Shown: one piece after another, positions 26,576-36,078 of the stretch
How the letters are laid out: every line of letters begins with the position of its first letter
Numbering within the stretch: position 1 is the stretch's first letter
Assembly (NCBI GenBank): GCA_031279515.1
Contig: JAITII010000145.1
Location: 1 to 43,901 of the forward strand
Length of the DNA: 43,901 nucleotides
From: Deltaproteobacteria bacterium
GTDB taxonomy: Bacteria; Desulfobacterota; Desulfarculia; Adiutricales; Adiutricaceae
Direction: 5' to 3'
The notes under the pieces: generated by a model
What the model was told of the DNA's origin: nothing
The model's input: the letters and a program-made list of their open reading frames with translations, nothing else
Database searches by the model: none
Position numbers and translations under genes: made by a program

Positions 26576-27469
26576 ATGACAAAGGTAAACAGCGTACTGT
26601 GCATGCTCTTAGTTCCCGTTCTCTGGAGCCTTACGGGCATGTTCGCTAGACTTACCGACTGGAATGGATTCGCCTTAGCCGGTTGGAGGTCTCTCTTTTC
26701 CGCACTTTTTCTTTGGTTTGCCTTTAAGACTCTCTTTAAGAGCCAATTTTCCTTTGACTTTTCCAGGCTAAATATCCTTATTGCCTTTATGTATTCCGCC
26801 TCCTCAACCTGTTTCATGCTCTCCAGCCAGCTCACCACAGTTGCCAATACGGTTTTTTTGCAGACCTCGGCTCCCCTCTACATTGCTATCCTCGGTCCCT
26901 TTATCCTCAAGGTAAAGACCCAAAAAAAAGATATCGCCCTGGTGGCCTTAACTTTCATTGGGCTAGCAATGTTTTTCTTAAACGATGTCTCAGCCGAAGC
27001 TACTACCAGAGAATTTGTGGGGATAATCCTGGGGGCCATTTGCGGGCTCTGTTGGGGCATGTATCTGATGCTCTTAAAAAAGCTTAGCTTTAAAGGCCTC
27101 CCCCTTTCCACCATGGTTATCGGCAATTTCCTAACAGTTAGCTACTGTCTTCCTTTTATGCTCATGGTGGATATGACAAGCGATGGGCTTTTCGCCAAGA
27201 ACTTGCTCTGGGCTGCGGTCTTGGGGATGGGTCCTTTAGGGTGTAGCTATATACTTTATATTAACGCCATTAGAGGTGTTACCGCTTTACAGGCCTCACT
27301 ATTGCAGTGCCTGGAGCCGCTCTTAGGCCCTGTCTGGGTCTACCTTCTTGTAAGGGAGGTCCCTGGGTTCTGGACCTTTATCGGAGGGGGGATAATCTTG
27401 GTTGTCATTATCATCAATAGCGTCTTAGCCGCCAGGGGAAAAGACATAATACCTAATAGGATTAGCTAG
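26576..27469 (+). CDS. EamA-family (drug/metabolite transporter) membrane protein
   Basis: Small-molecule transporter, usually an exporter of amino acids or metabolites. The 297 residues contain ten hydrophobic segments in two similar halves (PVLWSLTGMFARL, then GAICGLCWGMYLMLLKKL) typical of paired EamA domains. Only a weak ribosome site (GGAAAAC) precedes the ATG, and two hairpins separate it from the methyltransferase gene, so expression is probably independent and modest. Its place at the end of the MttB/BCCT/OCD cluster, next to the activator, suggests export of a product, but family members vary widely in substrate. Confidence 0.88.
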   Translation: MTKVNSVLCMLLVPVLWSLTGMFARLTDWNGFALAGWRSLFSALFLWFAFKTLFKSQFSFDFSRLNILIAFMYSASSTCFMLSSQLTTVANTVFLQTSAPLYIAILGPFILKVKTQKKDIALVALTFIGLAMFFLNDVSAEATTREFVGIILGAICGLCWGMYLMLLKKLSFKGLPLSTMVIGNFLTVSYCLPFMLMVDMTSDGLFAKNLLWAAVLGMGPLGCSYILYINAIRGVTALQASLLQCLEPLLGPVWVYLLVREVPGFWTFIGGGIILVVIIINSVLAARGKDIIPNRIS

Positions 27470-27565
27470 AGTGCCCAAGATTTTGCCTTTAAAGAAGGCT
27501 TAAGAGAAATTTGGCTAAAAAAACCTCTCTTGGGACCTTAATTTCGGGTGTTTAAAGGTCTTAAT

Positions 27566-29017
27566 TCAAGATGAAACAATTATGTGTTTTCTCTTTAAGC
27601 CAAACTTCTTCATGCGATAATTGAAGAGCTGGGGAGAAATATTAAGGATCTTAGCCGCCTTGGCTGAAACCCCGTCTGCCATTTCCAGGGCATCGGTTAA
27701 CATTTTAATCTCTTCTTCCTTTTTGGAATTAGGGGCACTTAAGATTGGTTTGTTGGTCAAAACCATAGTGGGCCCGGGGTTTGCCAAGATATCTGCAAAA
27801 AGTGAGGAGGCAAAATGCCCTGGTTCTAAGGTTATGTCATTGTCAGCTGCCAGGTTCATGGCGCTTTCAATGGCATGCTCAAGTTCCCTTACATTGCCTG
27901 GCCAGCTGTAATTTAAAAAGGCCTTTTCTACTTCCGGATGGATGGACTTGATATTTGTCTTTAGCCTTTTATTTAGCTTTTTGACAAAGTGCCCACTTAA
28001 AAGCTGGATGTCCCCATCCCGCTCCCTTAAAGGCGGTATGGATACGATGACCACCCCCAGGCGGTAGAAGAAATCCGCCCTTAGTTCTCCAATGGCCACC
28101 GCCTTGTTGGGGTGGCTATTGGTGGCACTGATGATTTTAAGGGTAATGGCTTTTTCCTTGGAATCTCCCACCCTTCTGATGGCCCTTTCCTGGATAGCCC
28201 GGAGCATCTTACTCTGGAGGCCGAAAGGCATCGAGTTTACCTCATCTAAAAAGATAGTCCCGCCGTCTGCCAATTCCAAAAGGCCCGCTTTATTCTGGGC
28301 TCCGGTAAAGGCCCCCTTGACCGTGCCGAAAAGGATGCCCTCTAAAAGGCTTTCCGGGATGGAAGCACAGTTTACGGCTACAAAAGGCTTTTCCCTACGC
28401 TCACTATATTCGTGGATAGCCTGGGCGAACATCTCTTTGCCCGATCCCGTCTCCCCGTAGAGCATAATGGGAGACAGTGAATTGGCTGTCTTCATAGCAA
28501 CGGCCAAGCTCCGGCGCATCCCCTCATCATTGGTCTTTATCTGGTCAAAAGTGTACCTCGAAGAGCGATTGGGTCCCATTTGCTCGAGTGCGCTTTCAGC
28601 GCCCTCGGTCATGTGGAATTGCTTTGTTATCTTTCCAAATTCGCTGATAAAACAAATTGAACCAATGAGTTTGCCATTGTTAAAGAGGGGATAGACATTG
28701 TGCAAGGAATTTATCAGTTTTCCGTAGTGAGTATAATAAAAACATGGGAAATTAATAAGGGGCTTCCTGCTAAAAAGACATTGGAGGGTAGGGTAGTTGG
28801 TATTGTCGTTTACCCTGTAGAGCTCGAGAAGCGTTTTTCCAATCACCTGGTCCTGGGAAATCTCGTCAATAGTTGCCTGGGCCTCGTTGTAATACACAAT
28901 CTCGGTCTTGAGATTCATGACCGTAACCCCTATGGGAAAATTGTCAAACATCTGCGGCAATAGCTCGCTGCTAGACATGTTTTCCGATATCTTTTCAACT
29001 TCCTCATTCCAGATCAT
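27566..29017 (-). CDS. RocR-like sigma-54-dependent activator with PAS sensor
   Basis: Enhancer-binding ATPase. The 483 residues carry one PAS domain (about 18-128: FDNFPIGVTVMNLKTEIVYYN), the AAA+ core with Walker A GETGSGKE (188-195), GAFTGA (235-240) for sigma-54 contact, IFLDE (255-259) and WPGNVRELEH, and a Fis-type helix-turn-helix near 447-475. Domain order equals Bacillus RocR and related amino-acid catabolic activators. A strong GGGGAGG stands 7 bases before ATG. It is convergent with the cluster it closes. The sigma-54 promoter before the first MttB gene is its most likely target, with the quaternary amine or a product as inducer (inference). Confidence 0.93.
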   Translation of the reverse strand: MIWNEEVEKISENMSSSELLPQMFDNFPIGVTVMNLKTEIVYYNEAQATIDEISQDQVIGKTLLELYRVNDNTNYPTLQCLFSRKPLINFPCFYYTHYGKLINSLHNVYPLFNNGKLIGSICFISEFGKITKQFHMTEGAESALEQMGPNRSSRYTFDQIKTNDEGMRRSLAVAMKTANSLSPIMLYGETGSGKEMFAQAIHEYSERREKPFVAVNCASIPESLLEGILFGTVKGAFTGAQNKAGLLELADGGTIFLDEVNSMPFGLQSKMLRAIQERAIRRVGDSKEKAITLKIISATNSHPNKAVAIGELRADFFYRLGVVIVSIPPLRERDGDIQLLSGHFVKKLNKRLKTNIKSIHPEVEKAFLNYSWPGNVRELEHAIESAMNLAADNDITLEPGHFASSLFADILANPGPTMVLTNKPILSAPNSKKEEEIKMLTDALEMADGVSAKAAKILNISPQLFNYRMKKFGLKRKHIIVSS

Positions 29018-29914
29018 AAGGCTACCTCCCCTAAAATACGCGATAAAGCTGAAATTGGTGAACTATCCAATTGCCAACTGGAGCCGCTGCGGCTTTACCA
29101 GACCAAGCTGTAAATTCAAAAATATGGAAGCCTATAGTGCCCATTTATCTAATTTTATTTATTAGCCTGACTTTACAAAATCAAAGAGGCAATTCTTTTT
29201 CTCTTGTAGTTATTGATTATAATAACACTTTTTATCAATAAAAACAAGGATTTCGTCTAATCCATTTGTAAAAAAAATGAGGGTTTTGCATAAATTGCGC
29301 TATTTGGCATTTTCAAAAGTCTATAAGCTCCAATTTCTAGTAAAGATGGCTAGAAAAGGCTTTCTTAGCTTGAAAAAGGGCTTAGAGAATTTTTATAAAA
29401 ATATAAAGGCCTTCAACTACAAATACCTTTAGGCTAATTTGTAAGGGCGCCCTTTATAGCACAAAGGAAATTTCCTTTAATGAGCCCAAATCTTGGGTTG
29501 CCCACAATATTTTATAGGAACAAATTCTAGCTATTTTTGTTGTCACAAATAAAATTGTGCTAGTCCAAAATAGCATCATGCTATTTGGTCTCATTTTTCC
29601 AAAATTTTAATACCTGTAGTAAAAGAAATTTAAATTAAGGCAAAATTATTTCCATAAAAAACCCTTTGACTCCTCATAGGCCTTTTATGAACCTTTTTTA
29701 CAAAATTTAGCTTTTTACCTTAGAAAATTTTTACCCTTGGGGCATTAACTTTTAGCTATTAGCTGATTTAAGTTTAAACTTTTGAGGGTTTCTTTTCAAG
29801 AAAAATTATTTCCGGCTTTTCTTTTTGGGGTTTATTCATGTTGGTAAAACAGGGGACCTTACACCTTATACCTTTGATAAAAGCGCCACATGGGGGCAGA
29901 AGACTTATTATGTT
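29018..29914. other. gene-free AT-rich region between the RocR-like gene and rdgB
   Basis: About 900 bases. The plus side contains no gene; plus-strand frames near 29825 are shadows of rdgB. Two -10-like TATAAT hexamers on opposite strands overlap around 29216-29223 without a good -35. Low-complexity A and T runs dominate. Confidence 0.55.
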
Positions 29915-30607
29915 CTAAATGAGCTCTGGAAAGCCCAAAAATTCCAAGATCTTAGCTCTATCTTCTTTCATGCGTCTGGCGGCCATAGTCCTGTGGCTTA
30001 CCTGGTTTTTCTCTTCAAAGCTCAACTGGGCCATGGTGCGTCCCAAGGCCGGTAAATAAAAGATAGGATCGTAGCCAAAGCCGCCATCCCCTCTAGGCTC
30101 TTCTAAGATCTCTCCTAAGACATGTCCCTTCCAGGACATGACTTCACGGGTCAAGGGTTTGGCCAGGACCAGGGTAACCTCAAAAGCGGCCCTCCTGTCA
30201 GTTATGCCTTTCATCTTTTCCAAGAGATACTGATTGCGGCTCTTATCCAAGGTAGGCTCCCATTGGGGCCCAAAACGAGCGCTTCTTACCCCTGGTGCGC
30301 CTTTTAAGGCATACACCAAGAGCCCTGAATCATCTGCTAAGGCAGGCAGCCCTGACCAATCAGCGTAATGGCGGGCTTTAATGTAGGCGTTCTCATAAAA
30401 GGTGCTGCCGTCTTCTACAGGGGGGGCCAGGGGAGTAAGTCCTAGATGCCTGGTAGTCTTACCTGTGGCATCAAATATCTTGGCGCCTAAAAAGCCCAAC
30501 ATAGCCGAAAGCTCAACTATCTTTCCTGGATTTCCAGATCCCACAAAGAGTTTTAAGCACCTTTGGCTACCTATTTCCTCTAAGGACCTATCATCATCTT
30601 TAGCCAT
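29915..30607 (-). CDS. rdgB: RdgB/HAM1 family non-canonical purine NTP pyrophosphatase
   Basis: Hydrolyses ITP, dITP and XTP to monophosphates and so keeps inosine and xanthine out of DNA and RNA. Of 230 residues, the substrate loop SGNPGKIVELSAML, the catalytic region LADDSGLLVYALKGAPGVRSARF and GDGGFGYDPIFYLP are intact. The length is about 30 above E. coli RdgB, owing to an N-terminal extension (MAKDDDRSLEEIG) and a longer tail. The ATG overlaps the mrcA stop by one base (TAATG), so it is translationally coupled to mrcA and has no promoter of its own. Confidence 0.96.
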   Translation of the reverse strand: MAKDDDRSLEEIGSQRCLKLFVGSGNPGKIVELSAMLGFLGAKIFDATGKTTRHLGLTPLAPPVEDGSTFYENAYIKARHYADWSGLPALADDSGLLVYALKGAPGVRSARFGPQWEPTLDKSRNQYLLEKMKGITDRRAAFEVTLVLAKPLTREVMSWKGHVLGEILEEPRGDGGFGYDPIFYLPALGRTMAQLSFEEKNQVSHRTMAARRMKEDRAKILEFLGFPELI

Positions 30608-33087
30608 TAGAAGGACTGGTATCCTGCCAGATAATCTTCCAGCCTTCTATCCATCTCCTCTTGTGACATAGCACTTTCGTCCTGGGGACCCTCGGTGGCT
30701 GCGTAATAGTCGCCCAATTCAAGGTCCAACCTTCCTACGCCCACTTCCCCGGCCTTGAAGACGAAACTCACGCCAGTACCTAGGTATTCGTCATACTCAT
30801 CCACATCTAAGAGGGTTTGACGAACTACCCCAGGGGGGACATTAAATTTACCAGTCTCCTTGTCTTCCAGAAAACCCGTCATGAACTCTATGAAGATGGG
30901 GGCAGCTGTGCGGCCCCCCTGTTCTCCGTTCCCCAGGGTCTCTCTGGTCTCGCGACCCACCCAGACCCCACAAGTGTACTCAGGGGTAAAACCCACGAAA
31001 AGGGCATCTGCCTGGCTATTGGTGGTACCAGTCTTGCCGCCAACTGGCACCTTTAAGGCGGACCCTACCCTAGCAGCTGTCCCTCTAGTGGCAACACCAG
31101 TTAGCATGTCTATCATGATGTAAGCCGTCTGGGGAGAAATGGCCTCAGTAAAATAAGGTTCAGGGACCCAAACTGGGTTACCATAGCGATCTTCCACCCT
31201 GGAGATGAACATGGGCCATACCCAGGACCCCAGGTTGGGAAAAGTGGTGTAAGCCCTGGTAAGATCTAGCAAGGTGACTTCAGAGGCACCTAAGGCCAGG
31301 GCCAAGGTAGGATTCAAAGGAGATGAGATACCCATGCGGTGGGCATAGTCCACTACAGTCTGGGGACCTATGACGGCTATTATTTTGACTGCTACAATAT
31401 TTACGGATCTTTTAAGGGCATCGTAGAGGGTCATGGCCCCGGAGTGTCCGCCTCCGTAGTTCTTGGGACGCCACACCTTGCCTGGACCATCGTCATAGGA
31501 AACTGGGATATCGTAGACCACAGAGGCCTCGGTATAGCCATTATCCAAAGCTGCGGTATAGACAAAGGGTTTAAAGGAGCTTCCAGGCTGCCTTTGGGCC
31601 AGGACGGCGCGGTTAAAATCAGAGTTCCCCACGCCTTCTATACCAAAGTCCCTGCCCCCCACCATGGCTATGACCTTGCCTGTGGAGTTTTCTAAAAGAA
31701 CCAAGGCCCCCTGGATCTCTGGAGGGGGTGAAATACCCATGGCCCAGACACCCGTTACGGGATCCTTTTCCAGGGCCCTCGTCATGATGAGATCGTTTAC
31801 TTTATAGACGTCACCTATCCTGCGCTTGCCTAAATGCCAGGAAAGGGCCTCTTTAGAGATAAAGCCTAGCTCATCGCCCACAACTACCCAAAGCCCCGGG
31901 GTAGTATCCCTTACCACCTCCGTTATTAGAGCCGCTGGCTCTTGAAAAGGACGCAACTGTCTATTTTCTAGGTTCTCACGGCTTTTTTTGAGGTACAAAT
32001 TCACCTGGGGCTCGGTTAAATGGCCTATGATAGGGCTCATGCGCTGGCGTTGGGCCAGATTATCCAGTCCATTGCGCACGGCCTCTTCGGCCTTGGCCTG
32101 GACCTTTAAATCCACTGTGGCGTAGATCCTGTACCCTTCTGTGAGAATGGCATCGGGGCCAAAAGCCTGGGCCATCTGCTGGCGCACCACCTCTGAAAAC
32201 TGGGGGGATACCTCACGGTACAGGTTGGGCCTTCTCTTTAAGAAATATAAAGGGGTATTAAGGGCCCTTTCGCCCTCTTCTCTGGTGATGTAGCCTTCTG
32301 CCACCATCCGATTTAAGACATAGCGCTGGCGGTCTTTGGATGCCAAAGTGCCCTCGTGGGGCCTTAAGCGTCCCGGGGCCTTTACTACCCCAGCCAACAT
32401 AGCCGCCTCGGCTAAATTTAAGTCCTGGATAGTTTTCCCAAAGTAGAGCCTGGCGGCTGACTCCACTCCGTAGGCACCCCTACCCAAATAGATCCTATTT
32501 AGGTAAAGGTGCAAAATTTCGTCCTTTGTAAGCAGCCTCTCCACCCTCCAGGCCAAGATCATCTCTTTTAACTTACGATCAAAGGTCTTCTCATTGGTGA
32601 GCAAAAAGGTGCGGATCATCTGTTGGGTGATAGTGGAAGCACCTTGGACAGTACCTCCTGCCCGGTAGTTGGCTATCACAGCTCGTCCTATGCCAAAGAG
32701 ATCCACTCCCTGGTGCTGGTAAAAGGAGCTGTCTTCAGCCGCTAGAAAGGCCTGTACCACCCGGTGGGGAATATAGTCTAAGGGCACAACCAGTCTATGC
32801 TCAGAGTAGATCTCAGCCATAGGCGTCCCGTCTGAGGCCATGATAAAGGAAACAGTAGGTGGTTTATAGTCCTTTAAGCTAGACAGGGGTACCCCATCTA
32901 AATCCTGGCTATAGATCTGGAGTATTATTAAGACTATGGCCACAGGCCAAAAGAAAAAAGGAGCCAAAAAGAAATAGAAGCTAAGCTCAGTAGGCACCCA
33001 AGACTGGGGGTGCTTCCAGGGCTTTGGTTTGGGCTTATCCAAATCCCCTTGTTGGCTATTGGGTACTATTTCTATGCCTGAATTCAA
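30607..33087 (-). CDS. mrcA: class A penicillin-binding protein 1A (transglycosylase-transpeptidase)
   Basis: Polymerises and cross-links peptidoglycan in the periplasm. The 826 residues have a short cytoplasmic tail, one membrane anchor (FFLAPFFFWPVAIVLIILQIY), the GT51 transglycosylase domain (EDSSFYQHQGVD, GASTITQQMIR), an OB-like insert, and the transpeptidase domain with SSFK (serine near residue 502), SVN and KTGTTN (near 684). All catalytic motifs are kept. The start is a TTG with AGAGG six bases before it; no nearby ATG would keep the membrane anchor. Operon with rdgB, overlap TAATG. The gap upstream is AT-rich and no promoter is convincing. Confidence 0.96.
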   Translation of the reverse strand: MNSGIEIVPNSQQGDLDKPKPKPWKHPQSWVPTELSFYFFLAPFFFWPVAIVLIILQIYSQDLDGVPLSSLKDYKPPTVSFIMASDGTPMAEIYSEHRLVVPLDYIPHRVVQAFLAAEDSSFYQHQGVDLFGIGRAVIANYRAGGTVQGASTITQQMIRTFLLTNEKTFDRKLKEMILAWRVERLLTKDEILHLYLNRIYLGRGAYGVESAARLYFGKTIQDLNLAEAAMLAGVVKAPGRLRPHEGTLASKDRQRYVLNRMVAEGYITREEGERALNTPLYFLKRRPNLYREVSPQFSEVVRQQMAQAFGPDAILTEGYRIYATVDLKVQAKAEEAVRNGLDNLAQRQRMSPIIGHLTEPQVNLYLKKSRENLENRQLRPFQEPAALITEVVRDTTPGLWVVVGDELGFISKEALSWHLGKRRIGDVYKVNDLIMTRALEKDPVTGVWAMGISPPPEIQGALVLLENSTGKVIAMVGGRDFGIEGVGNSDFNRAVLAQRQPGSSFKPFVYTAALDNGYTEASVVYDIPVSYDDGPGKVWRPKNYGGGHSGAMTLYDALKRSVNIVAVKIIAVIGPQTVVDYAHRMGISSPLNPTLALALGASEVTLLDLTRAYTTFPNLGSWVWPMFISRVEDRYGNPVWVPEPYFTEAISPQTAYIMIDMLTGVATRGTAARVGSALKVPVGGKTGTTNSQADALFVGFTPEYTCGVWVGRETRETLGNGEQGGRTAAPIFIEFMTGFLEDKETGKFNVPPGVVRQTLLDVDEYDEYLGTGVSFVFKAGEVGVGRLDLELGDYYAATEGPQDESAMSQEEMDRRLEDYLAGYQSF

Positions 33088-34773
33088 GTTAAGCCTCTGG
33101 CTAATTATTAAAAAACCTTGGCCCTCTGGAGTAGAGCTCGGGAAAAATTAATTATAGTACTATTTTACCTAAAATCCCTTTATTTTTCACCTAGCCCGCC
33201 TTGTAATCAAAAAAGTTAGAGAGCTTAAGTGTTAAAAGTGTTCTAATTTCAAGGTTTACATAAATCCGATATCAGTTTGTTACTCCAAAACGCAGTATTA
33301 AATTCTCTCCCGTTTGTCTAAATTTGAGAAAGAGGGGCAATCCTATGTGGACACAATCAAAATATGTTATGGCGCGGAACTGTGAGTGAGTTCCCAAATA
33401 CATCTGAAAGGTAATTGGCAAAAACTGTGAGCGCAAACATAAAAAATAAAATTTTTTAATTAAATTATATAACTAAGTTATAAAAAATGTTATATGAATT
33501 CTTATTATATGACTTATAACACTTGCTGCCTAAATAAATCCAGCGTAAGGGAGATAAATTATACTATTCTTTTGATTTTTATATTATAAAATATATAATA
33601 TATATCTTATAGTCTTTTTGATATTATTATACTAATTTAACCTGTATTCTAGTGAAGTAACCAACTAAAGATATGCGAGAAATTTCAAAATTTAGAAATA
33701 GTATTACCAGAAAAAGAATTTTTTGGCAATCTAGTTAATAAGCTGCAATATGGGAAGCTATTACCCAGGCTGATAATTATTAGAACAATGAAACAGCTTT
33801 CTCTATATAAGATATCAAATTTTTTTAAACAAAAGGCTGAATTTATAAAGGAATAAATATTTTGAAAATTTTTTTTATGATTATATTAAAAAAACTATTG
33901 CATTTTCAAATTTCATAGTTCATAGTTCATAGGACATAAACTATGCATGAAAACAAAATACTCTTATAAGATATTACCTACCATTTCTAAACATATGCGT
34001 CAGAAAGAAGCGAGATATATCTAAAGGTAAGGAGAAAAAAAGACCTATTTCTGTGAAACATATGAAACACAAGGATTAATAAATGTCTAGAAATTATCCG
34101 CCGGTATAATAAGCTAAAATTTAGGTATTCCTTAGCCTTGGGTAAAGGCGGAAAATATGAGACGCAAAAATAAATTGCCGTAAAATAAAGGGAGTTGGAA
34201 TGAAAGCTGAATTTTTAAAAATGCCCAAAAATAGGTCAGTAAAGCTTAAAAATGGATAATATTGTGCCAAGAGCTAAGAACCAAACTTTTGGCAGACAAA
34301 TTTAACCTAAAAGCTAAATATGATAAGCTTAGCCTTTTTCCTAGGTACATCACAACTCTCTTGTGGCTAAACTTAAACGCGCCTAGAGTTTCCTTTAGTT
34401 ACTTTAAAATTGTAAAATTACTGTAAATAGAAAAAATTATCTAATAGGCTAAAATTTACCACCACGCATTACAAGATAGGCTTAAATTTACCTCTTTCCA
34501 TAACTAGAAGGCAGTTTTTTATTTAGCTTTTTTTCTAGCTGGCAAATAGGTGCCAGTTGTAGCCTTGCTCACTAAAGTTTAGGGTAGTGAGCCGCCACTT
34601 TGGTAGGACCTTAGGGCATGCTTAGATAAGATATATTTGTAAAAATTTATGATTTTTTACTTATTTTCTTAGCTGGCGCTTATTTACTATTAAGCTATAG
34701 GCCCATCTGGGCTTAGAAAAAGGGATTAAATTATCTTTAGCTGCATTTCCTTAAGTCAGCTAATAGGAGGTAT
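33088..34773. other. 1.7-kb gene-free AT-rich region
   Basis: Among the most AT-rich parts of the window, with alternating AT near 33590. No coding frame or RNA gene is recognised. It carries one short tandem repeat (33912-33932). Decayed genes are possible. Confidence 0.6.
33912..33932. repeat. 7-bp tandem repeat TTCATAG x3
   Basis: Three exact head-to-tail copies of TTCATAG, followed about 10 bases on by an inverted CTATG. Non-coding surroundings. Confidence 0.85.
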
Positions 34774-35451
34774 CTAGCTGCCATTGGGAAAGCGAGATCT
34801 GCCGCTGCGGACAAGTTCAGCTGATTCTGAACCTGGATAACGCTCCAATAAGACCCTCAGACTTTCCATGGCACCCGGGCCATCTCCTAGTCTACTCTGG
34901 CTATATGAGAGCTTTAGCAAGCAGTCTGGCGCCTTAGCTGACTGAGGATAATCCACCACCCCTCTTTGGAACTCGACCATTGCCTGGGAGAACTCACCTT
35001 TGGCATAGTGACATTCCCCTAACCAATAGCGGGCATTGGGCGCTAAGCTACTTCCTGGAAAATCAGTTAGAAAGGACCTAAAGGCAGCTGCCGCTTGGTC
35101 ATAGCGCTTGCGCCGCACTAGAGACAGGGCCTGGTTATAGCGGGTTCTTTCACCGCCAGAGGGTTTTGGGGCTTGGACTGCCTGCCCCTGCCCTACCGTG
35201 GCAGTGGGATACCCAAGGCCAAAGGGTGCCGATGGAGCTCCAGGACCCTCTGTAAGTCTTTCCCTTAGAGCGATATCCTCCAGATTGGTTACCCTACCTT
35301 CCAACTCATCAAACTCTCCCCTTCCCACCAGACCAACTGATGAGCAGCCGCCTAAGACCGTGACAGTAAAGCCCAATATCACAAAGAGACAGAGCTGAAG
35401 GGCTTTTTTAGGCGGTCTTTTTAAAAATTGTGGTGAAGAAGAATTATACAT
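34774..35451 (-). CDS. cpoB: CpoB/YbgF-like Tol-Pal associated lipoprotein with TPRs
   Basis: Periplasmic protein that, in enterics, links the Tol machine to peptidoglycan synthesis by PBP1. The 225 residues carry a lipoprotein signal with lipobox VLGGC (C36), a linker with charged heptad-like DELEGRVTNLEDIALRERL, and a TPR region (about 105-220: YNQALSLVRRKRYDQAAAAFRSF, APNARYWLGECHYAKGEFSQAM) typical of YbgF. No tol or pal gene is adjacent, which is unusual, but a PBP1A gene lies 1.7 kb away. The start ATG lacks a strong ribosome site. CpoB is the best fit; BamD-like TPR lipoproteins are the alternative. Confidence 0.82.
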   Translation of the reverse strand: MYNSSSPQFLKRPPKKALQLCLFVILGFTVTVLGGCSSVGLVGRGEFDELEGRVTNLEDIALRERLTEGPGAPSAPFGLGYPTATVGQGQAVQAPKPSGGERTRYNQALSLVRRKRYDQAAAAFRSFLTDFPGSSLAPNARYWLGECHYAKGEFSQAMVEFQRGVVDYPQSAKAPDCLLKLSYSQSRLGDGPGAMESLRVLLERYPGSESAELVRSGRSRFPNGS

Positions 35452-35503
35452 AGCATCATTTTACATTAAATACCAGAAATTGCAAGAAATTATCCATTTA
35501 GAT

Positions 35504-35530
35504 AAAAAAAGGGCCCCTGAGGCCCAAAAA
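35504..35530 (-). terminator. terminator of the flgM transcript
   Basis: On the minus strand GGGCC-TCAGG-GGCCC is followed by seven T. It lies between flgM and cpoB and would end the flgM message. The rest of the 312-base gap 35452-35763 holds one further hairpin (35708-35739). Confidence 0.65.
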
Positions 35531-35707
35531 ATTTTAAAAATATAGATGAAAAGATGAGGCTTTGAAAGTAAAGGTAGGCTTAAAAGCTAAAGTCGCAGAT
35601 TAACAAGATTTTTTGTGGGGAAAACTTTACCTAGAGCTCTTTAAAACTAAGCGCTAGACTTGCGGGCTTGTATCGGCCAATAGCTATGGACTAGCAGCCT
35701 TAGTAAT

Positions 35708-35739
35708 GGAAAGCGGAGCGCCCCCACGCTCCGCTTTCC
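35708..35739. repeat. 13-bp perfect inverted repeat behind flgM
   Basis: GGAAAGCGGAGCG pairs with CGCTCCGCTTTCC around loop CCCCCA, 25 bases after the flgM stop. No T tract on either strand. Probably an RNA-protecting 3' hairpin. Confidence 0.7.
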
Positions 35740-35763
35740 AAATAAGGAGTTTGCAACTAGTAA

Positions 35764-36078
35764 TTAAACTATTTCGGAAAATGACTTCTTGAGGATGGAG
35801 TCGGCAACGTCCAGGGAGCTAACCTTATAGTTTCCTGAAGCTATCCTGGCGGTCAACTCAGCTATCTTCTCACTGCGGACATCCGGGGCAAGGGTAGCCA
35901 GCTCTGTGGCCTTGGCTATCAGCCGGGAGCGTTCTGAGATACTAACAGTATCACCTGCTTTAACAGTGCTTTCCTCGCCGGAGCTTATGGCAAGGGTGCC
36001 CTTGTCGGTGACGCCTTGCTTCTGGCTGTCAGTCTTGTTTACTAGGAGAAGGTTGTTCAAGTTGTTCTCTATTATCAT
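35764..36078 (-). CDS. flgM: anti-sigma-28 factor FlgM
   Basis: Holds back sigma-28 (FliA) until the hook is finished, then is exported through the flagellum. The 104 residues show a disordered N-terminal half and the sigma-binding C half: DTVSISERSRLIAKATELATL, then VRSEKIAELTARIASGNYKVSSLDVADSILKKS, the recognised FlgM signature. It overlaps the preceding unknown gene by 50 bases and is probably coupled to it. A sigma-28-like promoter stands before that gene, giving the usual negative feedback. Confidence 0.93.
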   Translation of the reverse strand: MIIENNLNNLLLVNKTDSQKQGVTDKGTLAISSGEESTVKAGDTVSISERSRLIAKATELATLAPDVRSEKIAELTARIASGNYKVSSLDVADSILKKSFSEIV

